This document shows, piece after piece, positions 14,404 to 19,527 of a stretch of 19,527 bases of DNA. The DNA is from Hungateiclostridiaceae bacterium UBA3934. Its GTDB lineage: Bacteria; Bacillota; Clostridia; Acetivibrionales; DTU013. The position numbers and the translations under genes were made by a program. Where the stretch lies: contig DGEE01000017.1 in NCBI GenBank assembly GCA_002385815.1, forward strand, positions 1 to 19,527, read 5' to 3'. Each line of letters starts with the position of its first letter. The first letter of the stretch is position 1. The notes beneath the pieces were generated by a model, which was not told the DNA's origin, did no database searches, and was given only the letters and a program-made list of their open reading frames with translations.

Positions 14404-14432
14404 TTGAAAAGCTGTATCAAATAATATAAAAT
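14404..14432 (+). promoter_or_regulatory. Candidate sigma-A promoter of the gap operon
   Basis: TTGAAA (14404-14409), 17 nt, then TAAAAT (14427-14432) differ from the housekeeping consensus by one base in each hexamer. Initiation near 14439 would leave a leader of about 45 nt before gap. The strong AGGAGG ribosome site at 14470 fits a highly expressed glycolytic gene. No CggR-type operator repeat was recognised. Confidence 0.55.
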
Positions 14433-14484
14433 AGTTTTGATTTCGATAAGTATTAACCATAATTTATATAGGAGGTAAAAGAAT

Positions 14485-15498
14485 ATGGCAATAAAAATCG
14501 GTATCAATGGTTTCGGAAGAATCGGACGTCTTGTATTCAGGGCTGCGGTCGACAATCCTGAGGTTGAAGTAGTAGGGATAAATGACCCGTTCATCGATCT
14601 TGATTATATGGTATACATGCTCAGATATGATACGGTCCATGGCCAGTTCAAGGGCGAAGTCTATACCGAGGACGATAAGCTGGTCGTAAACGGCAAGAAA
14701 GTATCAGTGTATGCTACCATGAATCCTGACGAGATCCCCTGGAGCGAATGCGGAGCTGAATACATAGTCGAGTCGACGGGCGTATTCACCACAGCTGAAA
14801 AGGCTTCGGCTCACTTCAAGGGCGGTGCGAAGAAGGTCGTCATCAGTGCACCGGCAAAGGACAACTCTCCGATGTTCGTTATGGGCGTCAACCATGATAA
14901 ATACACGAAGGATATGAATGTAGTATCCAACGCATCCTGCACAACAAACTGTCTGGCACCTCTGGCAAAAGTCATCAATGACAATTTCGGTATAGTTGAG
15001 GGTCTCATGACAACAGTACACTCCATCACTGCTACCCAGAAGACCGTCGACGGGCCTTCCAAGAAGGACTGGAGAGGTGGTCGTGCAGCTGCTCACAACA
15101 TCATCCCTTCATCCACTGGCGCAGCAAAAGCAGTAGGAAAGGTAATACCCGAGCTGAATGGCAAGCTGACCGGTATGGCATTCAGAGTTCCTACCATCGA
15201 CGTATCGGTAGTTGATCTCACATGCCGTCTCGAGAAGGCTGCAACATACGAAGAGATCAAGGCTGTCATCAAAAAGGCTTCAGAGAACGAACTCAAGGGT
15301 ATTCTCGGATACACTGAAGATGATGTCGTATCGTCAGACTTCATCGGCGATGCACGTACATCCATTTTCGATGCAAAAGCAGGTATCGCTCTCAACGACA
15401 ATTTTGTGAAGCTGGTAGCCTGGTATGACAATGAGTGGGGTTATTCCAACAAAGTAATCGATCTCATCATGCACATGGCGAAGGTAGACGCTGAATAA
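14485..15498 (+). CDS. gap: Glyceraldehyde-3-phosphate dehydrogenase, type I
   Basis: This 337-residue phosphorylating GAPDH oxidises glyceraldehyde-3-phosphate to 1,3-bisphosphoglycerate. The Rossmann motif INGFGRIGRLVFRA is at residues 7-20. Asp34 in GINDPF favours NAD over NADP. The active site SNASCTTNCLAPL places the nucleophile at Cys152, with its partner His179 in TTVHSITATQ. The C-terminal NEWGYSNKVIDL is intact. The ATG at 14485 follows an AGGAGG-type site (from 14470). Codon use shifts from the AGG/ATA-rich style of neighbours toward GTA/ATC/CGT in many positions, as expected for high expression. It is the first gene of the glycolytic run and is separated from pgk-tpi by a 131-nt spacer with an attenuator-like hairpin. 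Confidence 0.98.
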   Translation: MAIKIGINGFGRIGRLVFRAAVDNPEVEVVGINDPFIDLDYMVYMLRYDTVHGQFKGEVYTEDDKLVVNGKKVSVYATMNPDEIPWSECGAEYIVESTGVFTTAEKASAHFKGGAKKVVISAPAKDNSPMFVMGVNHDKYTKDMNVVSNASCTTNCLAPLAKVINDNFGIVEGLMTTVHSITATQKTVDGPSKKDWRGGRAAAHNIIPSSTGAAKAVGKVIPELNGKLTGMAFRVPTIDVSVVDLTCRLEKAATYEEIKAVIKKASENELKGILGYTEDDVVSSDFIGDARTSIFDAKAGIALNDNFVKLVAWYDNEWGYSNKVIDLIMHMAKVDAE

Positions 15499-15521
15499 TG
15501 TCTGATCGTTAAGGACTGATG

Positions 15522-15574
15522 AAGGTCCACTCTTGCCCTTACCTTATGTGAGTGGTCAAAGGGTGGGCCTTTTG
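15522..15574 (+). terminator. Attenuator- or terminator-like hairpin between gap and pgk-tpi
   Basis: AAGGTCCAC (15522-15530) pairs with GTGGGCCTT (15563-15571) over 9 positions with one wobble, followed by TTTT and AT-rich DNA. Inside, CCCTT (15536-15540) can pair with AAGGG, nearly extending the stem. An alternative stem, CCACTC (15527-15532) with GAGTGG (15550-15555), would break the terminator form. It probably reduces transcription from gap into pgk-tpi, either constitutively or in a regulated way. Confidence 0.55.
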
Positions 15575-15629
15575 ATTATACCTGATGCGGAGCGGCAGCT
15601 CTGCACTGGCTTTCGAAAGGGTGAATAGC

Positions 15630-17570
15630 ATGGCATATTATAACAAAAAGACAATCGAAGATATAGAAGTAAGAGGCAAAAAGGTCATCGTCAGAGTCGA
15701 CTTCAATGTACCGCTGGATGAGAACGCCAACATCACAGATGACAAGAGGATAGTGGGAGCACTCCCGACTATCAGGTACCTGGTCGACAACGGAGCAAAG
15801 ACCATACTTGTTTCACATCTCGGAAGGCCCAAGAACGGACCGGAAGAGAAATTCAGCATGAAGCCGGCGGCTGCCAGACTCAGTGAGCTTCTGGGCAAAC
15901 CGGTCATCATGGCAAAGGACGTCATCGGACCTGACGCGAAGGAAAAGGCGGCAGCGCTCAGGGAAGGCGAAGTGCTGATGCTGGAGAATGTCAGGTTCCA
16001 CAAGGAAGAGACTAAGAATGATCCTGCATTTGCAAAGGAACTTGCTTCACTTGCAGAGATATTTGTAAATGACGCTTTCGGGACCGCGCACAGAGCGCAT
16101 GCTTCCACTGCAGGTCTGGCTGATTACCTCCCGGCTGTCTGCGGATATCTGATCCAGAAGGAAATAGATATAATGGGCAAAGCACTGTCCAATCCCGAAA
16201 GGCCTTTTGTTGCCATACTCGGCGGTGCGAAGGTATCTGACAAGATCAGTGTCATCGAAAATCTTATCGACAAGGTGGACACGCTGATTATCGGCGGCGG
16301 TATGGCGTATACATTCCTCAAGGCGAAAGGGTGTAAAATAGGCGATTCCATATGCGAGGACGACAAGCTGGATCTGGCGAGAAGCCTTATGGAAAAAGCT
16401 GAGAAAAAGGGAGTCCAGCTTATGCTCCCAATAGGCAGCATAGTCGGAAAGGAATTCAAACCGGATACGGAATACAAGTATGTGCCGTCTGATGACATGC
16501 CTGACGGATGGATGGGCATGGACATAGGCTCACAGACCATCGAATATTTCTCAAAGGAAATAAGAAAAGCAAAAACCATCGTTTGGAACGGGCCTATGGG
16601 CGTGTTCGAATTCGAGAATTTTGCGCATGGCACAAGGGAAATAGCCAAGGCTGTCGCTGAATCAGGAGCAGTTTCCATAGTGGGAGGCGGAGATTCGGCA
16701 GCAGCTGTGGAACAGCTTGGCTATGCAGACAGGATCACGCATATATCCACGGGTGGAGGTGCATCACTGGAATTCCTCGAAGGAAAGGTCCTTCCCGGAA
16801 TAGCAGTTTTGATGGATAAAAACCCGAGAATAAAAATCGTTGCCGGCAACTGGAAAATGAACAAGACTGCGAAAGAGGCAGCAGAGTTCGTCACAGCACT
16901 GATACCGAGAGTCGCAGATGCTCAGGCAGAGGTAGTTGTTGGTGTACCATTCGTATGTCTGCCTGATGTTATAAAGGCAGCAGCCGGATCGAATATCAAG
17001 GTCGCAGCTCAGAACATGCACTGGGAAGAGAAGGGAGCGTTCACCGGCGAGGTTTCGGGTCTGATGCTCAGCGAGCTTGGAGTGGAATACGTGATCATTG
17101 GCCACTCCGAAAGAAGACAGTACTTTGCCGAGACTGATGAGACAGTAAATAAGAAAGCTCATGCAGCATTCAGGTACGGACTCAAGCCCATCATATGTGT
17201 CGGCGAATCATTGACACAGAGAGAGCAGGGTGTCACTGCCGAGCTTGTGAGCTACCAGGTTAAGATCGCTCTTCAGGGACTTACAGCTGAGCAGGTGAAA
17301 GATCTTGTTATAGCATATGAGCCTATCTGGGCCATAGGCACCGGCAAGACTGCGACGAAGGAGCAGGCCAATGAGGTTTGTGCGATCATAAGAGATACCA
17401 TCAGGAGCCTTTACGATGAGGAAACTGCTGAAACAGTACGCATCCAGTATGGCGGCAGTGTTACTGCTGGCAATGCATCGGATCTCTTCGGAATGTCGGA
17501 CATCGATGGCGGCCTTGTTGGCGGTGCCAGTCTCAAGCTGGATGACTTCGAAAAGATAGTCAAAGGATAG
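15630..17570 (+). CDS. pgk-tpi: Bifunctional phosphoglycerate kinase / triosephosphate isomerase fusion
   Basis: One uninterrupted 646-residue frame encodes two glycolytic enzymes. Residues 1-394 are a complete PGK: VIVRVDFNVPLDEN, LVSHLGRPKNG, the nucleotide-binding GGGDSAAAVEQLG and the terminal STGGGASLEFLEGKVLPGIA. From about residue 395 a complete TPI follows: NWKMN with the catalytic Lys, VIIGHSERR with the catalytic His, AYEPIWAIGTGK with the catalytic Glu, and the phosphate-gripping loops IQYGGSV and VGGASL near the end. The junction is only a few residues (MDKNPR), with no stop. ATG 15630 follows GAAAGG (15615-15620) at about 9 nt; a start at 15585 has no such support. An internal ATG (16812) lies at the natural TPI start but has only a weak ribosome site. 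Such fusions are known from Thermotoga maritima; most Firmicutes have separate genes. Confidence 0.96.
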   Translation: MAYYNKKTIEDIEVRGKKVIVRVDFNVPLDENANITDDKRIVGALPTIRYLVDNGAKTILVSHLGRPKNGPEEKFSMKPAAARLSELLGKPVIMAKDVIGPDAKEKAAALREGEVLMLENVRFHKEETKNDPAFAKELASLAEIFVNDAFGTAHRAHASTAGLADYLPAVCGYLIQKEIDIMGKALSNPERPFVAILGGAKVSDKISVIENLIDKVDTLIIGGGMAYTFLKAKGCKIGDSICEDDKLDLARSLMEKAEKKGVQLMLPIGSIVGKEFKPDTEYKYVPSDDMPDGWMGMDIGSQTIEYFSKEIRKAKTIVWNGPMGVFEFENFAHGTREIAKAVAESGAVSIVGGGDSAAAVEQLGYADRITHISTGGGASLEFLEGKVLPGIAVLMDKNPRIKIVAGNWKMNKTAKEAAEFVTALIPRVADAQAEVVVGVPFVCLPDVIKAAAGSNIKVAAQNMHWEEKGAFTGEVSGLMLSELGVEYVIIGHSERRQYFAETDETVNKKAHAAFRYGLKPIICVGESLTQREQGVTAELVSYQVKIALQGLTAEQVKDLVIAYEPIWAIGTGKTATKEQANEVCAIIRDTIRSLYDEETAETVRIQYGGSVTAGNASDLFGMSDIDGGLVGGASLKLDDFEKIVKG

Positions 17571-17646
17571 GGACGAGAGACAGGTATCCTTCCGGGCAGT
17601 ACCACAGCAAACAGCTTTACAGAAGTGTACCTGGAAATGGACGATC

Positions 17647-17675
17647 AAAAGGCTGTCTGAACGGACAGCCTTTTT
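17647..17675 (+). terminator. Rho-independent terminator between pgk-tpi and gpmI
   Basis: GGCTGTC (17651-17657) and GACAGCC (17664-17670) form a perfect 7-bp stem with a 6-nt loop. It is extended by AAAA (17647-17650) pairing with the T run at 17671-17675. The hairpin ends 25 nt before the gpmI ribosome site, leaving no room for a promoter after it, so gpmI must rely on read-through or on an unseen promoter upstream of it. Confidence 0.85.
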
Positions 17676-17717
17676 GAGATTTATTAAAAGCCGGAACGCG
17701 AGGAGTGGTATTCATAT

Positions 17718-19250
17718 ATGAAAAAAAGATTAGTAACATTAGTAATACTTGATGGATTCGGGATCAACAGACAAAATGACGGCAATGCAGTGGCGGCGGC
17801 GCACAAGCCGAACCTGGACAGTTATTTCAGGGAGTATCCCAATACCATCATCCATACCAGCGGTATGGACGTAGGCCTCCCCAGGGGGCAGATGGGCAAT
17901 TCAGAGGTCGGGCACACAAATATCGGCGCCGGCAGGATTGTCTACCAGGAGCTTACAAGGATCACCAAGTCCATCGAGGATGGCGATTTCTTTGAAAAAA
18001 GAGAACTCGTCGATGCCATGGAAAACTGCAGGAGAAACGGCACGAAACTCCATCTGTACGGATTGCTGTCCGACGGTGGTGTCCACAGCCACAACACCCA
18101 TCTGTACGCGCTGATCGAGATGGCCCGGAAGTTTGGACTGAAGGATGTGTTCGTGCACTGCTTCTTCGATGGCAGGGATGTGCCGCCGGACAGTGCAAAA
18201 GGATATGTTGAAGAACTGGAGGCCAAACTGAAGGAGATCGGTGTCGGCAGCATAGCCAGCGTCATGGGCAGATATTATGCAATGGACAGAGACAACCGCT
18301 GGGAAAGAGTCAAGCTGGCATATGATGCAATGGTGCTTGGCCAGGGTCTGACAGCCGGATCTGCTGGAGAAGCTGTGGCAGAGTCATATGCACGTGAGGA
18401 GTTCGATGAATTTGTCAAACCCACGGTTATCCTGAAGGACGGAAAGCCGACTGCTACCATAGGTGAGAATGACTCGATCATATTCTTCAACTTCAGGCCG
18501 GACAGGGCGAGGGAGATCACCAGGGCTTTTGTGGATCCTGAATTCAACGGTTTTGAAAGAGCCAAAGGATTTTTCCCGGTACACTATGTCTGCATGACTC
18601 AGTATGACAAAACGATGCCTAATGTATCTGTGGCCTTCAAGCCGGAGTCACTGGTCAATACATTTGGGGAATATATCAGCCAAAAAGGTCTCAGACAGCT
18701 CAGGATTGCTGAAACTGAGAAATATGCCCATGTGACGTTTTTCTTCAACGGTGGAGTAGAAACGATGTATGAGGGAGAGGACAGGTGCCTGATCCCGTCG
18801 CCGAAAGTGCCCACATATGATATGAAGCCGGAGATGAGCGCATATGAGGTAACTGAGGAAGTGCTGAAAAGGATCGATTCCAGGCAGTATGATGTCATCA
18901 TACTGAATTTCGCAAACTGCGACATGGTTGGCCATACCGGGGTATTTGAAGCGGCAAAGGCTGCAGTGGAAGCCATCGATGAATGCGTAGGCAGGATAGT
19001 TGAGGCTGTCCGGGCGCAGGATGGTATCCTTCTGATAACTGCAGACCATGGAAATGCTGAGCAGATGCTGGACTATGAAAATGGCGGGCCGTTTACGGCT
19101 CACACCACCAATGTGGTGCCGCTGATCGGTATCGGCATTGGCGACAGGAAGCTGAAGGAGGGGCGTTTGGCGGATCTGGCACCGACGATGCTGGAACTGC
19201 TGGGGCTCGAGAAACCGGCGGAAATGACCGGGGAGTCGCTGCTTGACTGA
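17718..19250 (+). CDS. gpmI: 2,3-bisphosphoglycerate-independent phosphoglycerate mutase
   Basis: This 510-residue cofactor-independent mutase converts 3-phosphoglycerate to 2-phosphoglycerate using two Mn ions; it belongs to the alkaline phosphatase superfamily. LVILDGFGIN holds metal ligand Asp12. QMGNSEVGHTNIGAGR holds Ser62, the phosphoserine nucleophile. Later ligands are in FANCDMVGHTG and TADHGNAEQM, and the HTTNVVPLI histidine is present. The length is typical. ATG 17718 has AGGAG (17701-17705) 12 nt upstream, slightly long spacing. It is the last gene of the glycolytic run and is flanked by terminators on both sides; enolase is not in the window. Confidence 0.97.
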   Translation: MKKRLVTLVILDGFGINRQNDGNAVAAAHKPNLDSYFREYPNTIIHTSGMDVGLPRGQMGNSEVGHTNIGAGRIVYQELTRITKSIEDGDFFEKRELVDAMENCRRNGTKLHLYGLLSDGGVHSHNTHLYALIEMARKFGLKDVFVHCFFDGRDVPPDSAKGYVEELEAKLKEIGVGSIASVMGRYYAMDRDNRWERVKLAYDAMVLGQGLTAGSAGEAVAESYAREEFDEFVKPTVILKDGKPTATIGENDSIIFFNFRPDRAREITRAFVDPEFNGFERAKGFFPVHYVCMTQYDKTMPNVSVAFKPESLVNTFGEYISQKGLRQLRIAETEKYAHVTFFFNGGVETMYEGEDRCLIPSPKVPTYDMKPEMSAYEVTEEVLKRIDSRQYDVIILNFANCDMVGHTGVFEAAKAAVEAIDECVGRIVEAVRAQDGILLITADHGNAEQMLDYENGGPFTAHTTNVVPLIGIGIGDRKLKEGRLADLAPTMLELLGLEKPAEMTGESLLD

Positions 19251-19274
19251 ATAATGTAAGGAGACATTTATCCG

Positions 19275-19315
19275 CAGGGGGCATTTTTATGAGAGAGGAA
19301 TGCCCCCTGTTTTTT
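19275..19315 (+). terminator. Strong rho-independent terminator after gpmI
   Basis: CAGGGGGCATT (19275-19285) and AATGCCCCCTG (19299-19309) form a perfect 11-bp stem with a 13-nt loop, followed by six T (19310-19315). It closes the glycolytic transcription unit 25 nt after the gpmI stop. Confidence 0.93.
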
Positions 19316-19527
19316 GCCTTAGTCTGACATTTTTCTGCAGGAGGTATTCCCCAGTGGGGAGGGAGTGCCCCTGTAACAACGCCTGCGTCAGGCCTCAGAC
19401 AGTCGGCTTGCTTTTCCTCGCTCTGACTATACATCTCTAAGCTGCATTGCGCTGATGTTTACTTCATTGCACAGCATCGTAGTTTTCGAGTCAGCGCTGT
19501 CTCATTGTCACGTGATATTGTGCAATT
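19316..19527. other. Unassigned end of window
   Basis: No convincing gene or RNA was recognised on either strand. The stretch contains a TCCCC-AGT-GGGGA inverted repeat (19348-19360) and several ATTGC/GCAAT-type words near the end. It may be the upstream region of a gene beyond the window. Confidence 0.3.

Noticed and set aside
19093..19434. Minus-strand frame of 113 codons overlapping the end of gpmI
   Set aside because: Runs through the gpmI terminator and coding region, has no family resemblance and reads like antisense noise.

Overview
The window looks like a chromosomal segment of an endospore-forming member of the Clostridia (Firmicutes). The evidence is a complete spoIIA operon (spoIIAA-spoIIAB-sigF), a compact clostridial-type spoVA set (spoVAC-spoVAD-spoVAE without spoVAA/spoVAB), whiA, strong AGGAGG-type ribosome sites, frequent TTG/GTG starts and AGG/ATA-rich codon use at moderate GC. 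No tRNA, rRNA, CRISPR array, insertion sequence or phage gene was seen.

Layout. (1) 51-3140: a bacterial glycogen debranching enzyme followed closely by whiA. (2) 3243-7291: the sporulation block. A near-consensus sigma-H promoter precedes spoIIAA-spoIIAB. An AT-rich gap with a sigma-F-like promoter precedes sigF. A sigma-G-like promoter precedes a small one-helix membrane protein gene that overlaps spoVAC, followed by spoVAD and spoVAE. (3) 7292-9374: a CheX/CheC-family phosphatase-like gene with its own sigma-H promoter, then an intracellular GH8 exo-oligoxylanase behind a palindrome and a terminator-like hairpin. (4) 9373-11494, minus strand: a small secreted protein with a duplicated helical motif, and an NAD(P)-type glutamate dehydrogenase. 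The dehydrogenase has a perfect TTGACA-17-TATAAT promoter and a leader of about 170 nt with repeats that could pair in alternative ways. (5) 11667-14230: trmL, an M20/peptidase T-like aminopeptidase overlapping it, and a DUF2156 protein. (6) 14404-19315: lower glycolysis, with gap, a fused pgk-tpi gene encoding one 646-residue polypeptide, and gpmI, separated by hairpins and closed by a strong terminator.

How the parts fit. spoIIA controls forespore-specific sigma-F activity, and the spoVA proteins later move dipicolinic acid into the forespore. The sigma-H promoter on the CheX-like gene suggests it is switched on at the start of sporulation. The debranching enzyme, GH8 enzyme and glycolytic run channel stored glucan and imported xylo-oligosaccharides into central metabolism, which fits a plant-polysaccharide-degrading anaerobe.

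The items most worth a second look are the CheX-like gene with its sigma-H promoter, the PGK-TPI fusion, the gdhA leader, the internal sigma-F-like promoter before sigF, and the small membrane ORF leading the spoVA genes. All functional statements rest on motif recognition by eye; no database search was run.
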